Positions 44,928 to 55,500 are shown, counted from the first letter of the stretch. The stretch is 64,000 nucleotides of DNA from Planctomonas psychrotolerans (GCF_008642235.1 NZ_SJEV01000001.1:1940400-2004399); one strand, 5' to 3'. Made by a program: numbers and translations. The notes: generated by a model from the letters alone, not told the origin.

Positions 44928-45074
44928 TCAGGAGTCGGCGGAGATCAGTCCGTGGAGCGCACAGACGTATAGTCGAACCGGCCCGTGCAGGCCGGGTTCC
45001 ACGAGGATGCGGAGCGCGGCGCCGCACTCCGGGCACTCGTCGGCCGACCCGGCATCCTGGTCGTTTCGGTCCAT
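44928..45074 (-). CDS. 48-residue putative zinc-ribbon microprotein
   Basis: A short reading frame on the reverse strand beginning MDRNDQDAGSADECPECGAA. It has a CPEC knuckle (Cys14, Cys17) and a second CALH pair (Cys41, His44), spaced as in small C2/CH zinc ribbons. The start lies 45 bases from the divergent DMT transporter gene and the stop 83 bases from tRNA-Thr. There is no clear Shine-Dalgarno. Paired metal-ligand motifs at sensible spacing argue that it is real, but length keeps confidence moderate. Confidence 0.5.
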   Translation of the reverse strand: MDRNDQDAGSADECPECGAALRILVEPGLHGPVRLYVCALHGLISADS

Positions 45075-45160
45075 GGCCCGAAACGTACCCTCCGTACTCC
45101 GAGAAAGCGATAGACAGCATCTCCTCTCCCGCTCCGTCCCGCCTGCTCGTCGCCCTCACG

Positions 45161-46084
45161 GTGGGCGCGGCTCTGCTCTTCGGCGGCTGCATCGCGCTGC
45201 AGTCCCGCATCAACGGCGAACTGGGCAGACAACTCGGCGACGGTTACCTCGCCGCGCTCATCTCCTTCGGCTCCGGCCTCGTGCTGCTTGTCGGGGCCAT
45301 GGCGGTCTGGCGACCCGGCCGCGTCGGACTCGCGCGCGTCTGGTCGACCGTCGCCGAGCGACGGGTGCCCGCGTGGTACGTGCTCGGGGGCACGGCCGGA
45401 GCGTTCTTCGTGCTCGCTCAGGGACTCACCGCATCCGTGCTGGGTGTGGCGCTCTTCACCGTGGCGACCGTGAGCGGGCAGATCCTCAGCGGGCTCGTGA
45501 TCGATCGACGCGGCCTCGGCACGATGGCGGCCAGCGCGCCCACCGTCCCGCGTCTCATCGGATCCGCGCTCGTGCTCGTCGCCGTGGCCCTCGCCGTGTC
45601 GACGAGGTTCCAGGGTGACATTCCGGTGTGGATGCTCATCATGCCGCTCCTCGTGGGGGTCGCGGTCGGTTGGCAGCAGGCGGTGAACGGGCAAGTGCGG
45701 ATCATCGCGAACTCGGTGCTCACCGCGACCTTTGTGAACTTCGCGGTCGGCACGACGGTCCTCGCGGTCGCCATGCTCGTGCACGTGCTGGCGGGCGGGG
45801 TGCCGCGCGCTCTCCCGACGGAGCCGTGGCTCTACGTCGGCGGCCTCATCGGCATCGTGTTCATCGCCGGCGCCGCGGTGGCCGTGCGCATCACCGGTGT
45901 GCTGCTGCTCGGGCTGTCCACCATCGCCGGTCAGTTGCTGATCTCGCTGGTCATCGACGTCGCCGCACCGGCGCCCGGGCAGGAGATCGCCTGGACCACG
46001 ATCGCCGGCACCGCGGTGGCGGTGATCGCCGTGGGGATCGCCGCCATCCCCGGTCGTCGAATGCGCCCCCGGCCCGGCGCCTGA
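45161..46084 (+). CDS. DMT superfamily transporter (YdcZ/DUF606-like)
   Basis: At least 307 residues with about ten hydrophobic helices, two five-helix halves, and QSRINGELG and QQAVNGQVR at equivalent places in each half, as in the DUF606 (YdcZ) branch of the drug/metabolite transporter superfamily. The substrate is unknown. The GTG at 45161 is the first canonical start, but it falls inside the first membrane helix. The frame is open upstream to an ATC at 45119, which would restore the helix (ISSPAPSRLLVALTVG). The true start is therefore probably noncanonical. Confidence 0.78.
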   Translation: MGAALLFGGCIALQSRINGELGRQLGDGYLAALISFGSGLVLLVGAMAVWRPGRVGLARVWSTVAERRVPAWYVLGGTAGAFFVLAQGLTASVLGVALFTVATVSGQILSGLVIDRRGLGTMAASAPTVPRLIGSALVLVAVALAVSTRFQGDIPVWMLIMPLLVGVAVGWQQAVNGQVRIIANSVLTATFVNFAVGTTVLAVAMLVHVLAGGVPRALPTEPWLYVGGLIGIVFIAGAAVAVRITGVLLLGLSTIAGQLLISLVIDVAAPAPGQEIAWTTIAGTAVAVIAVGIAAIPGRRMRPRPGA

Positions 46085-46092
46085 GAGCGCCG

Positions 46093-46111
46093 GACCGGGG
46101 CCTATCCGGTC
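46093..46111. terminator. Weak hairpin between the DMT transporter and msrB
   Basis: GACCGG (46093-46098) and CCGGTC (46106-46111) with a seven-base loop lie between two convergent genes. Confidence 0.35.
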
Positions 46112-46129
46112 GTCAGTCCCCGCGGGACC

Positions 46130-46531
46130 TCAGTCCTTCGTGGTGAAGGAGAGCGAAACGGAGTTCATGCAGAACCGGTCGCCGGTCGGGGTCTGCGGAG
46201 CGTCATCGAACACGTGCCCGAGGTGCGATCCGCAGTTCGCGCACACGACCTCGACGCGCGTCATGCCGAGGGTCGTGTCGGTGAAGAGCTTCACCGAGTC
46301 GCTCTCCTTGGGAGCGTAGAAGCTCGGCCATCCGCAGTGCGAGTCGAACTTGGTGTCGCTCTGGAACAGCTCGGCGCCGCACGCCTTGCAGGCGTAGACG
46401 CCCATACGGTTCTCGTCGAGCAGTTCACCCGTCCAGGGGCGCTCGGTCGCCTGCTGGCGCAGCACCCGGTACTCCTCGGGGGAGAGCTCGGCGCGCCACT
46501 CCTCGTCGGTCTTCGTCACGTTGTAGTCCAC
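46130..46531 (-). CDS. msrB: Peptide-methionine (R)-S-oxide reductase
   Basis: 133 residues. MsrB reduces methionine-R-sulfoxide in proteins. The structural zinc site is complete (Cys48, Cys51, Cys97, Cys100) and the catalytic cysteine is Cys121 in DRFCMNSVSL. Cys66 in SHCGWPS is in position to act as resolving residue. The start is GTG at 46531 with an AGAGGA site upstream. It is convergent with the DMT transporter and divergent from the GNAT gene. Confidence 0.95.
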   Translation of the reverse strand: MDYNVTKTDEEWRAELSPEEYRVLRQQATERPWTGELLDENRMGVYACKACGAELFQSDTKFDSHCGWPSFYAPKESDSVKLFTDTTLGMTRVEVVCANCGSHLGHVFDDAPQTPTGDRFCMNSVSLSFTTKD

Positions 46532-46599
46532 GGGATCCTCTCGTCGGGTGCCCGCACGGTAACGCGGGCGTTCGTTCCACCCTCGATAAACTCGGCACC

Positions 46600-47076
46600 G
46601 TGCAGAACCATTCCATCACGGTGAAGACGTGGGGCGAACTCACAACCGACGAGCTCTTCGCCTTCCTCCGCCTGCGCACCACCGTGTTCTTCCTCGAACA
46701 GCGCATCGATGAGGAGGAGCTCGACGACGCCGACTTCGCGCCGACGACGCAGCACCTGTGGATCGACGACGACCGCGGCGTGGCCGCCTACCTGCGGCTG
46801 GTGCGGCTGACGAAACCCGAGCACCGCGGAGCGACTCTCGTCCCCGGCCGCGTCGTGGTGCGCGCCGATCGGCGCGGGGAGGGGCTCGCGCGGAGGCTGT
46901 TCGACCGGGTGCTCGAGCAGCACGGTTCCGAGCCGCTGGTGCTGCACTCCCAGGCGTACGTCGCTCCCCTCTATGCGAGCCTCGGTTTCGAGCCGTACGG
47001 GGACGAGTACCTGGAGGCGGGCATCCCGCACATTTCCATGTATCGCGCGGGGCGCACCCCGGCGACGGCGTCGTAG
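46600..47076 (+). CDS. GNAT family N-acetyltransferase, ElaA-like
   Basis: 158 residues of the ElaA-type GNAT group, recognised by the opening VKTWGELTTDELFAFLRLR, LEQ near residue 33 and the acetyl-CoA loop VVVRADRRGEGLARRL (about 85-100). The acceptor is unknown. TAAACT (46587-46592) ends seven bases before the GTG start, so it is probably leaderless. Confidence 0.85.
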   Translation: MQNHSITVKTWGELTTDELFAFLRLRTTVFFLEQRIDEEELDDADFAPTTQHLWIDDDRGVAAYLRLVRLTKPEHRGATLVPGRVVVRADRRGEGLARRLFDRVLEQHGSEPLVLHSQAYVAPLYASLGFEPYGDEYLEAGIPHISMYRAGRTPATAS

Positions 47077-47115
47077 CCACCTAGGATGTGGGGGATCGGC
47101 GGAAGGGGACCCGGC

Positions 47116-47445
47116 ATGGACGATGCGGCACAGCCGGCGGAACGGGGTCCCGGTGCGGGACATTCCGGCCTGACCGACCGCGACGTCCGGCTTCTGGCCT
47201 TCGAGCGTCAGTGGTGGCGACATGCCGGCGCGAAGGAGCAGGCGATCCGTGAAGAGTTCGGACTGTCCTCCGCCCGGTACTACCAGCTCCTCGGCGCCCT
47301 CCTCGATTCTCCCGCTGCCCTCGCGCACGACCCCATGCTCGTGAAGCGGCTGCAGCGGGTGCGTGCCGCCCGCACCGCGGCGCGCGCCGAACGCGTGCAC
47401 CTGGTGCGCGACTCGCAACGGGCCCGACCGGGCACGACGGACTGA
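47116..47445 (+). CDS. DUF3263 family protein
   Basis: 109 residues. The core (about 18-80) with LTDRDVRLLAFERQWW and EQAIREEFGLSSARYYQLLG is the DUF3263 domain, a short helical, HTH-like module found only in actinobacteria, here placed directly before a LytR_C protein as usual. The ATG at 47116 follows GGAAGGGGA. It may be a small DNA-binding protein; no activity is established. Confidence 0.85.
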   Translation: MDDAAQPAERGPGAGHSGLTDRDVRLLAFERQWWRHAGAKEQAIREEFGLSSARYYQLLGALLDSPAALAHDPMLVKRLQRVRAARTAARAERVHLVRDSQRARPGTTD

Positions 47446-47464
47446 AGGACCTTCCGACGCTCCG

Positions 47465-48022
47465 ATGCCGAACCACCCTTCCGATCGTTTCGACGATGTA
47501 CCCGCCGACCTTCAGCGCGTCGGTGCCCACCGGGCCCCGCGTCGCCCGCGGCGTGCCCTCTGGGTGTTCGGCTGGGCCGCGCTCGCCACGGGCGTCCTGG
47601 TCCTCGCCGGGGTGATCGCCATCACCGTGATCGGCAGCAACAACGCCTTCACCGGAACGCTCCCGCTCGGTCCGACGACCGCGGAGGAGGCGACCGCAAC
47701 CGCCGAGCCGGTCATCGACGAGAGTCTGGTGGTGACGGTGCTCAACGGTTCGAGCTCGGCGGGTCTCGCGATCGAGGCGGCCGACGCGCTCACCGACGAC
47801 GGCTGGACCATCGGATCGCGGGCGAATGCCAGTTCCGACGACATCGAGACGACCACCGTCTACTACTGGGATCCCGCCGATGAGGGACCGGCACGCGGGC
47901 TCGCGCGGTCGCTCGGCGTCTCGGCGATCGAGCTCTCCGACACCTACGCCCCCGCGGCGGGCGACGATCCGGATGTCGCGGCTCGGCTGACGGTGGTGCT
48001 CGGGGCGGACTACGCCGAATGA
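47465..48022 (+). CDS. LytR C-terminal domain membrane protein
   Basis: 185 residues: a short cytoplasmic N-terminus, one membrane helix (about 33-56), a Thr/Ala-rich linker and an external LytR_C domain (about 85-185, VVTVLNGSSSAGLAIEAADAL). Stand-alone LytR_C proteins are thought to act in cell-wall polymer attachment or its control, as with Corynebacteriales VirR. Its stop overlaps the next gene's ATG (ATGA), so it is in an operon with the DUF3263 and DUF3048 genes. Confidence 0.85.
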   Translation: MPNHPSDRFDDVPADLQRVGAHRAPRRPRRALWVFGWAALATGVLVLAGVIAITVIGSNNAFTGTLPLGPTTAEEATATAEPVIDESLVVTVLNGSSSAGLAIEAADALTDDGWTIGSRANASSDDIETTTVYYWDPADEGPARGLARSLGVSAIELSDTYAPAAGDDPDVAARLTVVLGADYAE

Positions 48023-49041
48023 CTCGCCGGTCCCGCCGACCGATCGCGCTGTGCGCGGCGATTCCCGCCGCCGTTGCGCTGCTGACCGGATGCGTCGGGC
48101 CGTCACCGGGGGAGCCGCTCCCGCCGAGCCCGACCCAGACGGCGATCCCGCTCGGCTACGCGCCGCTTCGCGGTACGCCGGTCGACTCGGGGAGCAACGA
48201 CCATCCGTCACTGGCGGCGAAGATCGACAATCACCCGGCCGCCCGTCCCCAGTTCGGCCTCGAGGAGACCGACATCGTGTTCGAGGAACTGGTGGAGGGC
48301 GGTCTCACCCGGTACGTCGCCCTCTGGCACTCGAGCATCCCCGAGACCGTCGGGCCGGTGCGCTCCATCCGACCCATGGATCCGGAGATCCTCTCCCCGA
48401 TGGGCGGAATCGTCGCCTACTCGGGTGGCCAGCCCCGCTTCGTCGAGGCGATGCAGGACACCCCGGTGTTCAACGCCATCCACGAGCACCCCGACACGGC
48501 GGACACCTTCCGTCGCCTCGCCGAGCGGTCGGCTCCGCACAACGTGGTCGTCGATGCACGGGACCTCGTGGCGAAGCACGACGAGCTCGACCCGCCCGAC
48601 CCGCAGTTCGTCTACGCGACGGACGCGGCCAGTCCGTCCGCGGATGACGGCGCGCCGGCCTCGGGGGTCGTCACCGTGTTCTCGCCGTCCTCCTCCGCAT
48701 CCTGGGCGTTCGACCCGGCGAGGGAGGCGTACCTCCGATCGCAGAACGGGGTTCCGGACCTCGACGCGACGGGCCGGCAGCTCGGCGCCACCAACGTGGT
48801 GGCGCTCCAGGTGCGGGTCGACCAGAGCACTGACGTGCCGCGCACGGAGCTGCTCGGCACTGGGAGCGCGTGGGCCCTGACCGACGGCCGCGTCGTCGAG
48901 GCGACCTGGTCGAAGACGCACGCCGAGGCGCCCCTCCGCCTGACGGCCGACTCGGGGGCGTCGATCCGGCTCGCCCCCGGCAACACCTGGGTGGAGCTCG
49001 TGCCCGCGGGCACCGGTGCCGTGCGCGTCGTTTCGGGCTGA
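48019..49041 (+). CDS. DUF3048 family lipoprotein
   Basis: 340 residues. A signal peptide ends at LLTGC with the lipidated Cys25. The DUF3048 (YerB-like) domain follows, with KIDNHPAARPQFGLEETDIVFEE-type segments and VGPVRSIRPMD. In Bacillus the YerB family has been studied structurally, but its enzymatic role is unclear. It is translationally coupled to the LytR_C gene, suggesting an envelope function. Confidence 0.87.
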   Translation: MTRRSRRPIALCAAIPAAVALLTGCVGPSPGEPLPPSPTQTAIPLGYAPLRGTPVDSGSNDHPSLAAKIDNHPAARPQFGLEETDIVFEELVEGGLTRYVALWHSSIPETVGPVRSIRPMDPEILSPMGGIVAYSGGQPRFVEAMQDTPVFNAIHEHPDTADTFRRLAERSAPHNVVVDARDLVAKHDELDPPDPQFVYATDAASPSADDGAPASGVVTVFSPSSSASWAFDPAREAYLRSQNGVPDLDATGRQLGATNVVALQVRVDQSTDVPRTELLGTGSAWALTDGRVVEATWSKTHAEAPLRLTADSGASIRLAPGNTWVELVPAGTGAVRVVSG

Positions 49042-50775
<1,734 letters not shown>

Positions 50776-50800
50776 GTCCACTAGCACCAGAGCAGCACCC

Positions 50801-50840
50801 ACGAAGTGGGCGGTTCCCTCCGGGGAGCCGCCCACTTCGT
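50801..50840 (+). terminator. Terminator after groEL
   Basis: An inverted repeat of about 18 bp with one G-U pair (arms about 50801-50818 and 50823-50840) begins 26 bases after the stop codon and is followed by CGTTT. Confidence 0.8.
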
Positions 50841-50893
50841 CGTTTCCGGATCTCGTCACCGGGCCGTGCCGCCATCGAGCACGCTCAGCGGGG

Positions 50894-51187
50894 TCAGCGC
50901 AGCGCGAACATCCGGGCGTTCGCCGTCTCGATCTCGGCGTACTGCTGACCGGCCGACGCGAGTGCGGAGTTGATCATCGCGAGGTTCTCCTCCACTCGCT
51001 GCTGGGTGGCGCGCCACTCCGCCACCACGAGCTGGAAGGCGCTCGCCGCCTGCCCGGTCCACGACCCTTCGAGCGCGCTCAACTGGCCGTACAGTCCGCC
51101 GACCTCCGATTGGATGCGGCCGATGCTCGCCTGCACCGCACCGGTCGCGCCGATCACCGCGTCGCTGTCCACCTGATATCTGGTCAT
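50894..51187 (-). CDS. WXG100 family type VII secretion target
   Basis: 97 residues, two helices joined by the hallmark turn Trp43-Thr44-Gly45 in GSWTGQAASAF. Such ESAT-6-like proteins are exported as dimers by type VII (ESX) systems. No EccC, EccB or other secretion component is in this window, so it is an orphan effector or partner gene. GGGAGG lies upstream of the ATG. It follows the histidine kinase gene by 44 bases on the same strand and may share its transcript. Confidence 0.87.
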   Translation of the reverse strand: MTRYQVDSDAVIGATGAVQASIGRIQSEVGGLYGQLSALEGSWTGQAASAFQLVVAEWRATQQRVEENLAMINSALASAGQQYAEIETANARMFALR

Positions 51188-51231
51188 TGTGCCTCCCTGG
51201 GTTGATGTGGGAGGCCACGGTAAACCCGGGC

Positions 51232-52977
51232 TCAGGCCGTGCGCGGAGCCTCGGCGACGATTGTCGACGGCGAACCGTCGGCGGGGTTCTGGAGGAGAGG
51301 AAAGATGAGGCGGAGCGTCGCTCCGCCTCCGGGGGTGTCGACCACGTCGACCCGCCCGCGGTGCGCGGTGACGATGGCGGCCACGATGGCGAGGCCGAGC
51401 CCGCTACCGCCGGTCTCGCGCGCCCGCGACGTGTCCGCACGCCAGAACCGCTGGAAGATCTTCTCGCGGATCTGCGGCGGGATGCCGTCACCGTGGTCGA
51501 TGACCTCGATCGCCGCTTCATTGGTGCTGCGGTCGATCACCACCCCGAGCTCGATGGGGGAGCCCGCCGGCGAGTACCGCACCGCATTGCCCAACAGGTT
51601 CGTGACCGCCTGCCGGATCTTGTTCTCCTCGGCCAGCACGATGGCGGCCGTGGGCACCGAGCCGTCGACGTGCTCCGGTGCAGCCGCCGCGGGCGGCGTC
51701 GCCTCGTCCTCGGTCTCGGTGCGCCGCGGCCAGCGTCCCCGCAGGCGCGCAAGGCGCGCGAAAGGAATCGCCCCGGTGCTCGGGCCGGCGGCGCCGCCGG
51801 TCGTCGGGTCATCGGTATCGGGCGCGGAGCCGGCCGTCAGTTCGCCGTCCGCCGGCGTCACCGGCACCTCGTTGCCCACCCCGGCGCTCCAGATCACGAC
51901 GGGAGGCAGAGCGGTGACCACTCGGCCGGGCGACGACGCCATGGTGTCGAGCGCCGCATCCCGGGCGATGGGGTAGAGGTCCACCGGACGGAGTTCGAGC
52001 GGCTTGGTCTCATCGAGCCGGGCGAGTTCGAGCAGGTCCTCGACGAGGCCGCCCATGCGGATGGCCTCCTTCTCGATGCGGTCCATGGCCTTCGCCACGT
52101 CCTCCGGCGTCTGCAGGGCGCCCATCCGGTAGAGCTCCGCGTAGCCGCGCACGGACACGAGCGGTGTGCGGAGTTCGTGGCTGGCGTCGCCGACGAACCG
52201 GCGCATCTGGTCGATGGTGCGCGCCCGGTCGGCGAAGGCCTGATCGATGCGGCTCAGCATGGTGTTGAGGGAGCGGTTGAGCCTGCCCACCTCGGTGTTC
52301 GGCGTCGCTCCGCCGAGCCGCTGACCGAAGTCGCCGTCGGCGATCGCGGCGGCCGTGCGTTCCACCTCGCGCAGCGGAGCGAAGGTCGAGGTCACGAGCA
52401 GTCGGGTGAGCGCCGCCCCGAGCACCACCACGGCCACGCCGAAACCGAAGAACACGGTGAGGTAGGTCGCCATGAAGGCCTCGACCGGCTTCATCGGCAG
52501 GGCGACCACGAGGCTGTAAAAAACGGGACTACCGGAGAGGTTGCTCTGCCGCACCGCGGCGTGCCATTCGTCCCTGCCGGAGGCGTCGGTGAGGGTGACG
52601 ATCGACGTGCCGATCTCCTTGGCCTTGGCCACGGTCAGACCGGTCACCACGGGGCCGTCGGTGTCGCCGGCGGGCCGGTTGTCCACCATCACTCTGCCGT
52701 CGGGGTCGACGAGCGCCACGTAATAGCTGTCATTCGCGCCGTCGACGTGCGCTTCGCGGAAGACGCTGCCCGAGAAGTCCTGACCGAAGATGATGCGCAT
52801 GTCGACGAGCGACGACTTGACCTGGTCGTCGATGCTGCGGACCAGTTGCGGGCGCAGGAATGCCGTGGTGCCGAGTCCGGAGATGAGGAGCCCGAGGGTG
52901 AGCAGGAGAACGGTGACCCCGGTGATCTTGGTGCGAAGGGAGATCGCCGCCCAGCGCTCTGAGATCTTTTCGTGCAC
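51232..52977 (-). CDS. Two-component sensor histidine kinase
   Basis: 581 residues. Membrane helices at about 16-38 and 168-190 flank an extracellular sensor domain (about 40-165). A HAMP domain (about 190-245), HisKA with His267 in DASHELRTPLVS, and an HATPase domain with NAVRYSPAG, GDGIPPQ and GGSGLGLAIV follow. An insert of about 77 residues (about 364-440), rich in Thr, Pro and Ala with a basic patch (FARLARLRGRWPRR), lies inside the ATPase domain before the N box. The partner regulator is encoded immediately upstream. It resembles the TrcS/TcrY group; the signal is unknown. Confidence 0.9.
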   Translation of the reverse strand: MHEKISERWAAISLRTKITGVTVLLLTLGLLISGLGTTAFLRPQLVRSIDDQVKSSLVDMRIIFGQDFSGSVFREAHVDGANDSYYVALVDPDGRVMVDNRPAGDTDGPVVTGLTVAKAKEIGTSIVTLTDASGRDEWHAAVRQSNLSGSPVFYSLVVALPMKPVEAFMATYLTVFFGFGVAVVVLGAALTRLLVTSTFAPLREVERTAAAIADGDFGQRLGGATPNTEVGRLNRSLNTMLSRIDQAFADRARTIDQMRRFVGDASHELRTPLVSVRGYAELYRMGALQTPEDVAKAMDRIEKEAIRMGGLVEDLLELARLDETKPLELRPVDLYPIARDAALDTMASSPGRVVTALPPVVIWSAGVGNEVPVTPADGELTAGSAPDTDDPTTGGAAGPSTGAIPFARLARLRGRWPRRTETEDEATPPAAAAPEHVDGSVPTAAIVLAEENKIRQAVTNLLGNAVRYSPAGSPIELGVVIDRSTNEAAIEVIDHGDGIPPQIREKIFQRFWRADTSRARETGGSGLGLAIVAAIVTAHRGRVDVVDTPGGGATLRLIFPLLQNPADGSPSTIVAEAPRTA

Positions 52978-53044
52978 GGGGAACGGTCTCCTTCGGGTCG
53001 GCGGCCTGACTCAGCCGACCATAGGCGACCATTCTGGAGAAAGG

Positions 53045-53737
53045 CTAGACCTTGGCCGCCTTGAGCATGTACCCGAACCCGCGCTTGGTCTGGATGACGG
53101 GCTCGCTCGAGTGCGCATCCAGCTTGCGGCGGAGGTAGGAGATGTAGGACTCGACGATCCCGGCGTCGCCGTTGAAGTCGTACTCCCACACGTGATCGAG
53201 GATCTGCGCCTTGGACAGCACCCGGTTGGGGTTCAGCATCAGATAGCGCAGCAGCTTGAACTCGGTGGGGCTCAGCTCGATGGACTCGGAGCCGATGAGC
53301 ACCTCGTGGGTGTCCTGGTCCATCGTGAGCTCGCCCGCCCGGATGATGGCTTCCTCGTCGGCGTGCATCGTGCGCCGGAGGATCGCCTTGATGCGGGCCA
53401 CGATCTCGTCGAGGCTGAACGGCTTGGTCACGTAGTCGTCACCACCCACCGTGAGGCCGGTGATCTTGTCCTCGGTGTCGTCCTTCGCGGTGAGGAAGAG
53501 GATCGGTGCCGTGTACCCGGCGGCGCGGAGGCGCTTGGTGACGCCGAAGCCGTTGATGTCGGGCAGCATGACGTCGAGGATGATGAGGTCGGGCTCTTCT
53601 TCGAGAACCGCGGAGATCGCCTGCGCTCCGTTGCTGACCGCTCGCACCGCGAAGCCGGCGAAACGCAGGCTGGTGGTGAGCAGGTCGCGGATGTTGGGCT
53701 CGTCGTCGACAATGAGGATCTTGGGGCCGTCAGTCAT
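53045..53737 (-). CDS. OmpR-family response regulator
   Basis: 230 residues: receiver domain with phospho-acceptor Asp55 in LIILDVMLPD and the conserved lysine in DDYVTKPFS, then an OmpR winged helix (about 130-228, LSPTEFKLLRYLM, recognition helix VESYISYLRRKLD). It resembles the mycobacterial TrcR/TcrX group and pairs with the downstream histidine kinase 67 bases away. The ATG at 53737 was chosen from the start of the receiver fold; the frame continues upstream only as a shadow of the helicase gene. Confidence 0.93.
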   Translation of the reverse strand: MTDGPKILIVDDEPNIRDLLTTSLRFAGFAVRAVSNGAQAISAVLEEEPDLIILDVMLPDINGFGVTKRLRAAGYTAPILFLTAKDDTEDKITGLTVGGDDYVTKPFSLDEIVARIKAILRRTMHADEEAIIRAGELTMDQDTHEVLIGSESIELSPTEFKLLRYLMLNPNRVLSKAQILDHVWEYDFNGDAGIVESYISYLRRKLDAHSSEPVIQTKRGFGYMLKAAKV

Positions 53738-53802
53738 GGCTCCAGTATCTGCGGGTTCGCTGGAAGGTTTCTGGGAGCTCGTTGGGTTCGCCGCCGCCTC
53801 GA

Positions 53803-55449
53803 TCAGGCGGCGGCGTCCAGGCTGTGCGAGTCGAGGATGGTGTAGCTGTAGCCCTGTTCGGCCAGGAAGCGCTGCCGGTTCTGCGCGAAGTCCTGATCGA
53901 CCGTGTCGCGCGAGACGAGCGTGTAGAAGTTCGCGGAGAGCCCGGACTCCTTGGGGCGCAGCAGGCGGCCGAGACGCTGGGCCTCCTCCTGGCGCGACCC
54001 GAACGACCCTGACACCTGAATGGCGACGGTGGCCTCCGGGAGGTCCACCGAGAAGTTGGCGACCTTGCTCACGACCAGCACGTTCTCCTCCCCGTCGCGG
54101 AACGCCTGATAGAGGCGTTCCCGCTCGTCGACGGGGGTGGCTCCGGTGAGCTTCGGCGCCTTCAGGTCGTCGGCGAGTTCGTCGATCTGGTCGAGGTACT
54201 GGCCGATGACGAGGATGCGTTCGCCGGAGTGCCGGTCGACGAGGGAACGCACCACGTCGAGCTTGGCCGGCGCCGTGGCGGCCAGCCGATATCGGTCGTC
54301 GTCGGCCGCGGCCGCGTAGCGGAGCCGCTCGTGCTGGGGGAGGTCGATGCGCACTTCGAAGCACGCCGCGGGGGAGATGAAGCCCTGCGCCTCGATCTCC
54401 TTCCACGGGGCGTCGAAGCGCTTGGGGCCGATGAGGCTGAACACGTCGCCCTCGCGCCCGTCCTCGCGCACGAGGGTGGCGGTCAGTCCGAGTCGCCGAC
54501 GGGCCTGGAGGTCCGCGGTGAGCTTGAACACCGGGGCGGGCAGAAGGTGGACCTCGTCGTAGATCACGAGTCCCCAATCCATGGCGTCGAGAAGGGCGAG
54601 GTGCGCGTACTCGCCCTTCCGCTTGGCGGTGAGGATCTGGTACGTCGCGATCGTGACCGGTCGCACCTCCTTCACCTGGCCGGAGTACTCGCCGATGTCG
54701 TCGTCGGTGAGGCTCGTGCGCTTCAGCAACTCGGCGCGCCACTGCCGGGCCGACACCGTGTTCGTCACGAGGATGAGGGTGCTGGTCTTCGCGCTCGCCA
54801 TCGCACCGGCGCCGACGAGCGTCTTCCCGGCGCCGCAGGGGAGGACCACCACGCCGGATCCGCCGTCGAAGAAATTGTCGATGGCCTTCTGCTGGTATCC
54901 GCGCAACGCCCAGCCGGCCTCGTCCAGGTCGATCGGGTGGGGTGTCCCCGGCGTGTAGCCGGCGAGGTCCTCGGCGGGCCAGCCGAGCCGCACCAGCTCC
55001 TGCTTGAGCTGCCCGCGCGCCCAGGCCTGCACGGTGAACGAGGTGTCGCTGGCCCGCCCGGTGAGGAGCGGGGTGATCCGCCGTGCGCCGGAGACCTCGG
55101 TGAGAACGGCGATGTCATCGCTGCTGAGGAGGAGGGTGCCCTCGTCGTCCCGCTCGATGACGAGGCGACCGTATCGACCGACCGTCTCGGTGATGTCGAC
55201 CGCGACGGTCTGGGGCGTCGGGAACTTGGCGTAGCGGTCGAGGGTGGCGAGCATGTCATCGGCGGTGTGGCCGGCCGCTCGCGCATTCCACAGACCGAGC
55301 CGGGTGATCCGATAGGTGTGGATGTGTTCCGGCGCCCGCTCCAGCTCGGCGAACACCGCCAGGTCGTGGCGCGCATCCTCGGCGGCCGGGTGGGCCACCT
55401 CGAGCAGAACGGTGCGATCGCTTTGGATGATGAGGGGACCGTCTGGCAC
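53803..55449 (-). CDS. XPB-like DNA repair helicase
   Basis: 548 residues of superfamily 2. A damage-recognition-like N-terminal domain precedes Walker A LPCGAGKT (203-210), the DEVH box (298-301), TAT (323-325), the XPB-specific RED motif (328-330) and motif VI QEEAQRLGRLLRP. It is a 3'-5' helicase/translocase. The bacterial XPB role is not settled; nucleotide excision repair or recombination have been suggested. TACACT ends seven bases before the GTG start (leaderless). It follows the helicase-associated gene by 51 bases on the same strand, the usual pairing. Confidence 0.92.
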   Translation of the reverse strand: MPDGPLIIQSDRTVLLEVAHPAAEDARHDLAVFAELERAPEHIHTYRITRLGLWNARAAGHTADDMLATLDRYAKFPTPQTVAVDITETVGRYGRLVIERDDEGTLLLSSDDIAVLTEVSGARRITPLLTGRASDTSFTVQAWARGQLKQELVRLGWPAEDLAGYTPGTPHPIDLDEAGWALRGYQQKAIDNFFDGGSGVVVLPCGAGKTLVGAGAMASAKTSTLILVTNTVSARQWRAELLKRTSLTDDDIGEYSGQVKEVRPVTIATYQILTAKRKGEYAHLALLDAMDWGLVIYDEVHLLPAPVFKLTADLQARRRLGLTATLVREDGREGDVFSLIGPKRFDAPWKEIEAQGFISPAACFEVRIDLPQHERLRYAAAADDDRYRLAATAPAKLDVVRSLVDRHSGERILVIGQYLDQIDELADDLKAPKLTGATPVDERERLYQAFRDGEENVLVVSKVANFSVDLPEATVAIQVSGSFGSRQEEAQRLGRLLRPKESGLSANFYTLVSRDTVDQDFAQNRQRFLAEQGYSYTILDSHSLDAAA

Positions 55450-55500
55450 GGCGAACAGTGTAATCCGCCCCGCTGTCCATGCGTCGGTGCGCTGTCCCGC

